A DNA stretch of 64,000 nucleotides from Coralloluteibacterium stylophorae. GTDB lineage: Bacteria > Pseudomonadota > Gammaproteobacteria > Xanthomonadales > Xanthomonadaceae. Both the position numbers and the translations under genes were made by a program. The stretch covers positions 1-64,000 of the forward strand of contig NZ_JAGQFT020000013.1 in NCBI RefSeq assembly GCF_018122625.2, in the 5' to 3' direction. The notes beneath the pieces were generated by a model that had not been told where the DNA came from, ran no database searches, and was given only the letters and a program-made list of their open reading frames with translations. This document shows, one piece after another, positions 17,944 to 25,700 of the stretch (position 1 is the stretch's first letter; each line of letters begins with the position of its first letter).

Positions 17944-18102
17944 TAGGCTGCGAGATTAGGCCGCCGGGATAGGTTGCCGAGTCGGCGTAGGCGATTGGTC
18001 GGATTAGGATTTCTGCTGATGTACGGCGAGCCCGGGCTCGTATAGGCTGCCGTTCTAAGCTGCCGTTCTAGGCTGCGCTTTGCAGTCGAATTAGAGTTAG
18101 GC
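17944..18102. other. attI region with 13-bp iterated TAGGCYGC motifs
   Basis: The recombination core GTTAGGC lies at 18096-18102, directly before the first cassette. Upstream, TAGGCTGC-like octamers occur as two triplets with exact 13-base period: 17944, 17957, 17970 and 18043, 18056, 18069. Between them lie two looser copies (17988, 18005). The second triplet includes an exact 12-base direct repeat GCTGCCGTTCTA at 18046 and 18059. attI sites carry integrase-binding direct repeats, so these may be IntI sites; alternatively they are operators for the intI or cassette promoter, which must also lie here. No clear -35/-10 pair is visible. Confidence 0.7.
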
Positions 18103-18106
18103 GGCA

Positions 18107-18433
18107 ATGGGCGATCGATCTCACGTCAAGTTGTACTCGGAGCTACTCGCCTTTCTGGAAGAGCACGGCCGCTCGCTGATCGAGTATGGCTCAGCCGAGC
18201 GCGGTCTAGCTGCGGGGGATGCCCACGCCTTCGTGGAGCTTCTCCAAACCAATCATGTCCCCCTGCTCGGCATTGAGCTGTGGCGAGCTACCGACGGTGG
18301 TTTGGAGCTGGACATCCAAGAGATCTGGTATTTCAGCCATGCTGATGTAACGGCTCGCTACCCAGACGCATGGCGCTACTTCAACCGGGTAGAGACGGGG
18401 CCAGGTGATGTTTTTGCCGTCCAGTTCGGCTAG
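18107..18433 (+). CDS. cassette 1: Imm40-like protein
   Basis: A 108-residue soluble protein, the first cassette gene, starting four bases after the attI core. The pattern ERGLAAGDAHAFVELLQTNH, VPLLGIELWRATDGG, then IQEIWYFSHADV resembles the Imm40 family of polymorphic-toxin immunity proteins (helix, VPILGGD-type strand, xxWY motif). No toxin gene is adjacent. As first cassette it is the best placed for expression from an integron promoter. The Imm40 assignment is by pattern only and moderately sure. Confidence 0.75.
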   Translation: MGDRSHVKLYSELLAFLEEHGRSLIEYGSAERGLAAGDAHAFVELLQTNHVPLLGIELWRATDGGLELDIQEIWYFSHADVTARYPDAWRYFNRVETGPGDVFAVQFG

Positions 18434-18439
18434 GTTTCC

Positions 18440-18499
18440 GCCTAACAAGTCAATCAAGCCGAAGCCGCTCCGCGGCTCGGCTTATTTCCAGCGTTAGGC
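18440..18499 (+). other. attC site of cassette 1 (60 bp)
   Basis: R'' GCCTAAC (18440-18446) and R' GTTAGGC (18493-18499) are complementary. The inner arms AAGCCGA and TCGGCTT pair around a CCGCTCCGCGG stem-loop. Confidence 0.93.
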
Positions 18500-18516
18500 G
18501 CCACAGGGAGTACGTC

Positions 18517-18920
18517 GTGAACGACGAGAGAGAGAGATCCGCAACCTCGTGGAAACTTGGATGACGGCGACAAAGGCCGGTGACTCCAAAGCCGTGCTTG
18601 AACTGATGACAGAAGATGTGGTGTTTCTCGTCTCCGGCCAAGAGCCTTTCGGCAAGTCTGCTTTCGCCGAAGCATCCAAGGCTCAGTCCGGGGCATCGGT
18701 AGAGTTCGATGGTGAGAGTGAAATCCTGGAGGTCAAAGTCCTAGGTGATTGGGCTTACACGCTCACAAAGCTCCGAGTTACCTCTACTCAGCCTGGCAAG
18801 AAGCCCATGGTGCGCTCCGGCCATACGCTCACAGTTCTGCGGAAAAATGCCGGGAAGTGGAGAATTTCTCGTGATGCAAACCTGCTTGTTCCGGTCAGTG
18901 CGCCTGAGGTTGGCGCCTAA
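18517..18920 (+). pseudogene. cassette 2: SnoaL/DUF4440-like protein, frame broken in a (GA)6 repeat
   Basis: A GTG at 18517, six bases after AGGGAG, opens MNDER and then hits a GA repeat at 18526-18537. With six GA units the frame ends at a TGA (18562-18564). With five units it would read MNDEREIRNLVETWMTATKA and continue through the NTF2-like domain to 18920 (LMTEDVVFLVSGQEPFGKSA, then GHTLTVLRKNAGKWRISRDA). The intact product would be 133 residues of the SgcJ/EcaC-type SnoaL family. An internal GTG at 18549 could yield a protein lacking the first helix. This is either a disabled gene, a slippage-controlled one, or a sequencing artefact. The stop codon lies inside attC. Confidence 0.8.
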
Positions 18921-19026
18921 CAATGCGTTCAAGCCGACACTGCTTCGTTACGCCAACCACATGGCAGGGAAAGCCTGCCATGTGGTCGGCTCCACTACGC
19001 GGCGCGGCTTAACTTAGGCGTTAGGC
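18915..19026 (+). other. attC site of cassette 2 (112 bp, long form)
   Basis: R'' GCCTAAC (18915-18921) and R' GTTAGGC (19020-19026) bound a long site. Its centre holds an extra hairpin, ACCACATGGCAGG with CCTGCCATGTGGT (about 18955-18987), which lengthens it compared with the 60-bp sites around it. Confidence 0.92.
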
Positions 19027-19029
19027 CTC

Positions 19030-19263
19030 ATGGATCGAGAAGTCGTACTTGTGGCAATTGATGTTCTGCTCAGAGTCGGCTTCGGGATCTGGGCAGTTGT
19101 CTGCTTGCGTTACCTGTATCGAAGCCTGAGGCGCGGCCACGTCTACATAAATGGGCAGGTCGCGACCAGGGGGGCTGAGCCCGTTGGGTTCTGGCTAGTG
19201 ATGATTGCGCAAACCGTGGTCATATGTGTAAGCGTACGTGTTGGGCTCAGCGGCTATATTTGA
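19030..19263 (+). CDS. cassette 3: small membrane protein
   Basis: A 77-residue protein with two hydrophobic helices (about residues 6-28 and 53-72) joined by a basic loop (YRSLRRGHVYINGQVATRG). No family is recognised. The ATG lies three bases after the attC core, leaving little room for a ribosome site, so the GGCCTC context or translation from upstream may matter. The gene fills its cassette. Confidence 0.65.
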   Translation: MDREVVLVAIDVLLRVGFGIWAVVCLRYLYRSLRRGHVYINGQVATRGAEPVGFWLVMIAQTVVICVSVRVGLSGYI

Positions 19264-19278
19264 CGGCGTGCGCTGGAG

Positions 19279-19338
19279 GCCTAACGGTTCATTCAAGGCG
19301 ATGCCGCTTCGCGGCACGGATTAATTCTGGTGCTAGGC
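19279..19338 (+). other. attC site of cassette 3 with altered core (60 bp)
   Basis: R'' GCCTAAC (19279-19285) is normal but the R' core reads GCTAGGC (19332-19338) instead of GTTAGGC. The altered base belongs to the first triplet cut by the integrase, so cassettes 3 and 4 may no longer separate here. An inner stem ATGCCGCTTCGCGGCA remains. Confidence 0.85.
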
Positions 19339-19342
19339 GGCT

Positions 19343-19837
19343 ATGAACGCATCGGACTTCATCGCGGCAATTGCACTAGTCGTGTCTTTGCTATCGGCAT
19401 GGATCAGCTATCGCGCGCACCGTCACTCCGTACGAATGAAAGAGGATGAATCCAATCTCGCCTTCTCACGGGAGAAGTCCGAGTTCCTAGTGCGAATCGA
19501 CAAGGCGCGGAAGTCTTTCGACCACTTGGAGCATCGGCTCAAGGGGCTGCTAGATCGGATCGGTCACGGAGCAGACGACACGAGAAAGGCTTTGGCGGCA
19601 GAGGCAGAGCAACTAAAGTCAGACCTGAGCTACCTGGAGGGCTGCCAGCGACAAGCTTGGTCTCTTTGGGAGGAGACATATGAAATGGGTCAGTCTGGGC
19701 TAGCTCACCACAAGCCACGCTTTCTCGGGCTCATCGAAGACGACGAGCAGTTCGCGAGTGAGGCGCAGGTGCGATGTGGCCGGACAGAAGAGGCAATTGA
19801 TAAGGCGGAAACAAAGCTCACAATGTTCTTCGTGTAG
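19343..19837 (+). CDS. cassette 4: membrane-anchored coiled-coil protein
   Basis: A 164-residue protein with one N-terminal transmembrane helix (about residues 5-23, FIAAIALVVSLLSAWISYRA) followed by a long charged helical region with heptad-like spacing (about residues 32-100 and 135-160). No catalytic motif or known family is seen. This architecture recurs among integron and defence-island proteins of unknown function, but nothing in the sequence proves a defence role. Confidence 0.7.
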   Translation: MNASDFIAAIALVVSLLSAWISYRAHRHSVRMKEDESNLAFSREKSEFLVRIDKARKSFDHLEHRLKGLLDRIGHGADDTRKALAAEAEQLKSDLSYLEGCQRQAWSLWEETYEMGQSGLAHHKPRFLGLIEDDEQFASEAQVRCGRTEEAIDKAETKLTMFFV

Positions 19838-19839
19838 CC

Positions 19840-19899
19840 GCCTAACAATTCATTCAAGCCGATGCCGCTTCGCGTCGCGGCTTAATTCAGGCGTTAGGC
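19840..19899 (+). other. attC site of cassette 4 (60 bp)
   Basis: R'' GCCTAAC (19840-19846) and R' GTTAGGC (19893-19899) are intact, with inner arms AAGCCGA and CGGCTT and the TTCATTC / GAATT segments shared with sites 3, 5 and 6. Confidence 0.93.
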
Positions 19900-19908
19900 A
19901 ACAAGCAA

Positions 19909-20325
19909 ATGTCGACAGAACTTGAATTATTCAATCAGCACCAAGCGGATGTTCGTAACCGGCTGAACTTCTTGGTTCAGTGCGTACTATTGCTGGGCGG
20001 TGGAGCGGTCACGGCTTCAGTCACCGTATTCACCGGATCGTGAAACATTCAACTCGCCGGTATTCAGCCGGCCATCCTAGCCATTTCATGGTGGGCTCTT
20101 ATCGCTTCTATGTGTTTGGCAATACTGGTTGTTGCGATCGTCGTGCTGCGAGATTACGCACTGGGCGAGCGGTGGCGCCGCTCCTTCAATGACCCATCCG
20201 TTGATGCTAGTGGCAAGCCTGGCTGGGTTGACAAAGTAATAATCTTCGCTGGAATCACGTCGCTGCTAGCATTTCTCTCTGGGTTCGTCGGCATCGGCTA
20301 TGTGGCAACTTCGGTTGTTGCCTAA
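19909..20325 (+). pseudogene. cassette 5: membrane protein gene interrupted by an in-frame TGA
   Basis: From ATG at 19909 the frame runs 44 codons (MSTELELFNQHQADVRNRLN, then FLVQCVLLLGGGAVTASVTV) to a TGA at 20041-20043. The same frame continues open for 93 more codons to a stop at 20323-20325 that overlaps attC, coding two further helices (AILAISWWALIASMCLAILV and DKVIIFAGITSLLAFLSGFV). Without the TGA it would be a 138-residue protein with three helices. A single change (CGA or TGG to TGA) explains the break. A restart at the ATG at 20110 would give only 71 residues. Confidence 0.8.
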
Positions 20326-20379
20326 CAATGCATTCAATCCGACGCCGCTTCGCGGCGCGGCTTAATTCCGGCGTTAGCG
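20320..20379 (+). other. attC site of cassette 5 (60 bp)
   Basis: R'' GCCTAAC (20320-20326); the right core is GTTAGCG (20373-20379), the left end of cassette 6, matching cassette 6's own R'' CGCTAAC rather than this one. The central stem is GCCGCTTCGCGGC. Confidence 0.9.
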
Positions 20380-20382
20380 CTC

Positions 20383-20748
20383 ATGAAACCAAAGCCACCG
20401 ATGCTCCTAGTTGTTGCTGCTGTCGCGTATTTGGCGTACCTAGTCTGGATGCTCGTCGTAGACTTCACTCCAGTCGTAGCTGGCCGCTTGGAAATTGCCG
20501 CGATCTTGTTCTTCTTCGTGTTCCGCGGCAGCAGAGTTGCCGGCAACATTCTTGCCATCCTTTGTGCCTTGAGCGCGCTCGTGCTTCTGATCGCTGCAGT
20601 CGCAACATTCAGTAAGGCCATTTCGGGGGCCGTTCTTTTCACGCTCATCGCAGGACTGCTCGCTGCATTTGCGGCTTATCTTTTCTTGAGTCCAACAGTT
20701 CGGTCATTTCAAGGCAGGCGCCCTGTAGGATCCCCGCATGAGCGCTAA
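20383..20748 (+). CDS. cassette 6: integral membrane protein
   Basis: A 121-residue protein that is mostly hydrophobic, with four predicted helices (about residues 6-26, 36-50, 52-75 and 82-102) and a basic tail (TVRSFQGRRPVGSPHER). The ATG follows the attC core by three bases and the stop overlaps attC6. No family recognised; tetraspan proteins of this size are common in cassette arrays. Confidence 0.7.
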   Translation: MKPKPPMLLVVAAVAYLAYLVWMLVVDFTPVVAGRLEIAAILFFFVFRGSRVAGNILAILCALSALVLLIAAVATFSKAISGAVLFTLIAGLLAAFAAYLFLSPTVRSFQGRRPVGSPHER

Positions 20749-20802
20749 CAATTCATTCAAGCCGAACCCGCTTCGCGGGTCGGCTTGATTCAGGCATGCG
20801 GC
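20743..20802 (+). other. terminal attC site, degenerate
   Basis: R'' CGCTAAC (20743-20749) and the stem ACCCGCTTCGCGGGT are intact. Where the R' core should be (20796-20802) the sequence is ATGCGGC, so the end of the array cannot be recombined at this side. The 200 bases after it are A+T-rich (for example near 20840-20880) and show no gene. Confidence 0.8.
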
Positions 20803-21004
20803 ACCAATGGCAACATTGGTAGAATCTGAAAGAGGTAAGGGGCAGGTTTATTTCGACAGAAAACTGCGCATATAAAATCTGTCAGAACTTGTGCCGACTT
20901 TAGGAGTGGCTCGGGAAGCGGAGTCCGTCGATTAGCCGCCGTGGTGACGCAGAACGTCGACGGCCGCGTCGGCGCGACCCAAGCAAAAGGACAGGGAGGT
21001 GGTC

Positions 21005-21605
21005 ATGAACGTCATCGCAGCACTGCTTCTGTTGTTGGCGGCGTCGTCGGCCTCGGCCGACGGCAGGGTGGAGCGCCCTGCGGCTGGAGGCCTCCGGCGA
21101 ATCCGATGCGGCCCTTGCACTGTGGGAGGAGCTGGGCGCCGAGGGCGACAGGAAGGCCATGGTCGCGGCCGGGGTCATCTATCACCAAGGGCTGGGACGG
21201 CCGGTCGACTACGACAAGGCGCTGGACTGGTATCTGAAGTCGATGGATGGCGACGCGTTGAACAACATGGGCGTCATGTTCCGTGACGGCACCGGCGTGC
21301 CACAGAACGCAAAGATCGCCTACCTGATGTTCCTGACCGTGCACATGACGGGAATGGGCAGCGAGGCGACGATCATGCGTGCGAACCGGAACCTGCGCGC
21401 ATCGATCGCGGCGCTGCCCCGGGAGGAGATCGACGAGGCGCTCTGCTACACGGTCGATTACTTCATGGCCTACATCGAGAGCCGTGGCAGGCTCGCGGAT
21501 GTGCCGCAGGATCTGCAGGTATCGCCGGCACGCAGGCGGATCAGGGAGCTCGGCTGGTGGCGCGAGGGAGAACTCGCGCCATACGACTGCCCCGCGGGCA
21601 CCTGA
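21005..21605 (+). pseudogene. secreted SEL1-repeat-like protein gene with a frameshift
   Basis: An ATG at 21005 behind GGGAGG opens a signal peptide (MNVIAALLLLLAASSASADG). The mature domain lies in the next frame from about 21075 (ALRLEASGESDAALALWEEL, then GLGRPVDYDKALDWYLKSMD and NNMGVMFRDGTGVPQNAKIA, SEL1-like helices) to the stop at 21605. One extra C near 21074 separates the two. Corrected, it is about 199 residues. The rest is in good coding shape, so the break is recent or a sequencing error. An ATG at 21159 could make a 148-residue protein without signal. Confidence 0.65.
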
Positions 21606-21624
21606 GGAAGCGGAGGCTGTCCGC

Positions 21625-22269
21625 ATGAACTGTCCTGTTCACGGGCTGACCGCCGTCCGCGCGGTCGTCTTCGACGTCTACGGAACGCTGCTGCGGATCC
21701 ACCGCCCGCGACGGCCGTATCGACGGCTGCTGGATGAAGCCCGGGGGAGGTCGCTCGTCGTCGATCGACTGCAGTGCGCGCGAGACATCATGTGCAGGGA
21801 AGTCGGGCTGGCGGAGGCAGCGTCCCGGATGGAGCTGCGATTGCCGCCGGCACGGATGCGGGAGCTGGAACGGGATCTCGACGAAGAGATCGCAAGCGTG
21901 GCGCTGTTTCCCGAAGTGCCGCAGGTCCTGCGGCGCCTGCGCGCGGCAGGCTGCCGGGTCGGCGTCTGCTCCAACCTCGCGGCGCCGTACGTCGCGCCGG
22001 CAGAGTGTTTGCTGCAGGGCATGGTGGATGCCGCCGTCTGGAGTTGCCGCGTCGGCATGATCAAGCCCGATCACGGGATCTACGAACTCGCGGCGCTGCG
22101 CCTGGGGGTTGCGCCGGGTGAGCTGCTGATGGTCGGCGACAGCCTGGACGCGGATGTCAGAGGCCCGCGGGCATGCGGAGTGCGCGCCCTGCATCTGGAC
22201 CGGCGGTCGGGACGAGGGGATGTGACCTCGCTGGACGCTCTGCCGGAACTGCTGGGAATGCCCGCCTGA
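21625..22269 (+). CDS. HAD-superfamily hydrolase
   Basis: A 214-residue HAD hydrolase with motif I FDVYGTLLR (about residues 16-24), motif II VCSNLA near residue 114, the conserved Lys in CRVGMIKPDHGIYE and motif IV MVGDSLDADVRGPR. Cap region is helical. It starts 20 bases after the SEL1-like gene stop, perhaps in the same transcript. The substrate is unknown; the pattern is that of the haloacid dehalogenase/YjjG-like group. Confidence 0.85.
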   Translation: MNCPVHGLTAVRAVVFDVYGTLLRIHRPRRPYRRLLDEARGRSLVVDRLQCARDIMCREVGLAEAASRMELRLPPARMRELERDLDEEIASVALFPEVPQVLRRLRAAGCRVGVCSNLAAPYVAPAECLLQGMVDAAVWSCRVGMIKPDHGIYELAALRLGVAPGELLMVGDSLDADVRGPRACGVRALHLDRRSGRGDVTSLDALPELLGMPA

Positions 22270-22434
22270 AGACCGATCCCGGAGCGGCAGCACGCACATC
22301 GATGTTCGATGCGGCGACGGAGCGATCGCTCCACGCTTTTCGACGCCGCTCCGGCTGGGCGAGGGGCACGTAGGGCCGCCCCCGGGGGTGCGGCCAGCGG
22401 TTATTGCACTGCACGGTGACATCGAAAATAACGC

Positions 22435-22472
22435 GTGTTAACACTGCTTGAACGGGCGTGTTAGCGCTATCA
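22435..22472. promoter_or_regulatory. paired palindromes upstream of the TonB receptor
   Basis: GTGTTAACAC (22435-22444) is a perfect palindrome and TGTTAGCGCTATCA (22459-22472) a near-perfect one with the central CG typical of LacI-family operators. Their centres are 26 bases apart. They are candidates for a sugar-responsive regulator. Confidence 0.45.
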
Positions 22473-22704
22473 GATAGAGGGATTCAGTCGCGATGCAGGA
22501 CCGGGTCGCCAGTCCCCGGCGGCCAATGCAGGTGCTGCATTTCCAGAAGATCCAGCAGGAGGCGGGCGCCGTTCGGAATCGGGGCGTTGCCGCCATACCG
22601 CCACGAGGCTCCTGACGCCGATGGCGACGGTCCTGGAACCGGGCCGGGGAAAGGTGCGGATGAGTTGTTGCAGGTGTGGGTGTCCGGCATCGGCCGGACG
22701 CGGG

Positions 22705-22718
22705 TGACAGCGCTGACA
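22705..22718. promoter_or_regulatory. LacI-type operator candidate, TonB receptor gene
   Basis: TGACAGCGCTGACA differs by one base from the palindrome TGACAGCGCTGTCA and sits 69 bases before the receptor ATG. Near-identical sites precede the GH16 gene (31149) and the GH18 gene (32004). Confidence 0.55.
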
Positions 22719-22787
22719 TCGCTGCACGCGCAGGAGAGCGCCCGTCGTACGGATTGCCGTCGAACGCCAGTGCCGAGGAGAAGGCCA

Positions 22788-25700
22788 ATGAACGACAAGC
22801 TCAAGCGCTTCAGGTCGACCGCCATGTTCACCATCGTCGGCGGCGTCATCGTCATCAATCCTGCATTCGCGCAGGATCCCGCCTCGTCGCCGCCCGACGC
22901 CGCGACGACCCTCGATTCCATCGAGGTGGTGGGCATCCGCAGCAGCCTCAACGAGGCGATGAACATCAAGCGCGAGACGCCGGGCGTGGTGGACGCGATC
23001 AGCGCCGAGGACATCGGCAAGTTCCCCGACACCAACCTGGCCGAGTCGCTGCAGCGCATCACCGGCATCTCGATCGAGCGCCGCGACGGCGAGGGCGCGC
23101 AGGTCACCGCGCGCGGCTTCGGGCCGCAGTTCAACCTGGTCACCCTCAACGGCCGCCAGATCCCGGGCGCCGACGCCTTCGGCGCGGCGGGCCAGGTCGC
23201 CATCGGCGGCGTCGAGGCCGGCACCCGCGCGTTCAACTTCGCGCAGCTCGCGTCGGAGGCGATCAGCGGCATCGAGGTCTACAAGACCGGCCAGGCCAGC
23301 GTGCCGAGCGGCGGCATCGGCGCGACCATCAACATCCTCACCGACCGGCCGTTCAATCACCCCGGCGGCGAGATCGTGGCCAGCGCGGGCGCCAAGGCCG
23401 TGTACGACGATTCGCAGATCTTCGACAGCGACATCACGCCGGAGGCCTCGGCCATCCTCAGTTACGCCAGTCCGGACAAGGTCTGGGGCGCCGGCCTGAG
23501 CGCCAGCTACCAGAAGCGTCATGGCGGCTCGGTGCAGGCGACCGAGAACAACTGGAACGTGGCCCGCTGGAACGGCCCGGACGGCATCCTGCGGCCGGGC
23601 GGCACGATCGTGAACGAGCCCGAGATCGGCCAGCTCTACGCGCTGCCCAACGACCTGCGCTATGCGTTTTCCGACTTCGAGCGCGAGCGCATCAACGGAC
23701 AGGGCGTGCTGCAGTTCGCGCCCAGCGACGCGGTGATCCTGACCCTCGACTACACCTTCTCGCGCAACGAGATCGAGGAGAACCGCGGCGAGCAGGCGCA
23801 GTGGCTGCAGCAGGGCAGCTACACCCACCTGGAATTCGACGGCGGCGAGGTGGCCACGCCGACCTACCTGCGCGAGATCGTGGAGACCAAGGACTTCGGC
23901 TACGAGCAGCAGCGCAACATGCAGAAGTACGAACTCGACTCGATCGGGATCAACGCCGACTGGCAGGTCAGCACCGACTTCCGCCTCGTGTTCGACGCGC
24001 ACAACACCACCTCGGAGAGCTCGCCGAACGATCCCGCCACCGGCGGCGGCTCGACCTACTTCAGCATGGCCGGCACCAACAACTGCACGAACGGCCCCTA
24101 CTGCGGCGGCGCGTGGTCGCAGGAGATGTGGTTCAACAGCGGCCTGCCGGTCATGGCGCGCACCTGGTACCCGTCGATGGGCAATGCCGCGGCCGACAGC
24201 AGCGGCGTGGTCAACCCGGACTTCCCGGTCGAGCAGATCGGCGCGCAGGTGCTGCGCGTCAATGCGCTGCAGCAGAAGACCGAGGTCAAGCAGGGGCGCC
24301 TCGACGGCGTGCTCGACTTCGACCAGGGCCGGTTCCAGTTCGGCGTCGATTCCTCCGAGACCACGATGACCCGCCGTCAGGCGCAGGAGCAGTACAGCAC
24401 GCTCGGCGACTGGAGCGCGGCCAACACCGGCAACGAGCCGGGCATGTACCCGCTGCTGTCGCCGATCAACATCGTCGGCCTGTTCGACGATTTCGCCGCC
24501 CCCGGCGCACCCACCGGCGCCTGGCGCGGCGACACCACCGCGCTCGGGCAGTGGGCGGTGGATGCCTACGGCGCCAACTTCAGCGTCAGCCCGATCCTGT
24601 CCGCCGACAACCGCATCGAGGAGGAGACGCGGGCGGCGTACATGCAGGTCGAGCTGGACGGCAGCATCGGCGAAATGCCCACCCATACCCGCATCGGCGT
24701 CCGCTACGAGAAGACCGACCTGACCTCCACCTCGGCGGTGGCGACCCCGACCGCGGTGCAGTGGGAGGCCAACAACGACTTCCGCATCGTGCGCTCCGCC
24801 GAGACGCAGCCGTTCTCCGAGACGCACAGCTACAGCTACATCCTGCCCAACCTCGACTTCAGCCTCGACGTCACCGAGGACATCAAGGCGCGCGCCTCCT
24901 TCAGCGAGACCATCGCGCGTGCGCCCTACAGCAACCTCTATGCCGGGCCGGGACCGAACCAGCCGACCGGCTCGGTGCTGATCAGCGAGGCCGGCCGCGC
25001 GGACGGCAACGCCAACACGCCGACGCTCGATCCGATCGAGTCCGACAACCTCGACCTCGCCCTGGAGTGGTACTTCGCCGACGCCAGCTATGTGTCGATC
25101 ACCTACTGGAACAAGCGGGTCGACAACTTCATCGGCAACACCGTGGTGCAGGAGAGCCTGTACGGGCTGACCGATCCGACGTCGGGGCCGGATGCGCAGG
25201 CCGCGCTGGACTTCCTCACCAGCGCCGCCTGCGCAGCCCAGGTCGGCGCGGCGGGCAACGACGTGGGCGCGGCCTGCTCGGCCAACAACACCGCGCTGTT
25301 CACCGCCCTGGCGCTGTACCGGAACGCGGCCGAGACCGGGGGCCTGGCGGCCTACAACGGCAGCGGTGCGCAGGTGCAGGCGATGGAGAACGCCTACGAC
25401 CTGGTCGGCGCGGCCGACGATCCTCTGTACATGTTCAACGTCAACCGGCCGGTCAACCAGAACAGCGCCAAGCTGCGCGGCTGGGAGCTCGGCGGCCAGT
25501 ACTTCTTCGGCGACTCCGGCTTCGGCGTGTATGCGAACTACACCATCGTCAACGGCGACGTCGGCTACGACGACGCCGGCGACCCGACCGTGGACCAGTT
25601 CTCCCTGCTGGGACTGAGCGACACCGCCAACCTGATGCTGATGTACGAGAAGTACGGCTGGTCGGCGCGCGTGGCCTGGAACTGGCGCGACGAGTACCTG

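Larger units (their letters stand above)
16916..20802. mobile_element. chromosomal integron: intI, attI region and six-cassette array
   Basis: The element comprises a leftward integron integrase, a roughly 180-base attI region, and six short rightward cassettes, each ending in an attC site with GCCTAAC/GTTAGGC-type outer core pairs and a CGCTTCGCG-type stem. The exchange points (G before TT) are at 18096/18097, 18493/18494, 19020/19021, 19332/19333, 19893/19894 and 20373/20374. The first bases of each cassette are complementary to the R'' box of its own attC, as expected after circular-cassette insertion; cassette 6 uses CGCTAAC/GTTAGCG consistently at both ends. Cassettes are richer in A+T than the rest of the window, indicating outside origin. 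Confidence 0.92.
22270..22787. other. long upstream region of the TonB receptor gene
   Basis: No gene is supported in these 518 bases. It holds a GC-rich inverted repeat GGCCGC/GCGGCC (22374-22395) without a T-run, an A+T-rich promoter-like patch (22400-22480), and three palindromic operator-like sites listed separately. Codon-like reading frames across it lack starts with ribosome sites. Confidence 0.6.

Noticed and set aside
16532-17959. 475-codon frame joining the DUF6429 relic to sequence opposite intI
   Set aside because: Only the first 50 codons resemble a protein family; the rest is REP and antisense intI.
17918-18095. LexA box controlling intI
   Set aside because: Neither a CTG-N10-CAG site nor a xanthomonad-type TTAG-N6-TACTA site could be found in the gap.
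22374-22395. GGCCGC/GCGGCC hairpin as rho-independent terminator of the HAD gene
   Set aside because: No T-run follows the hairpin, and such GC-rich palindromes are frequent by chance here.
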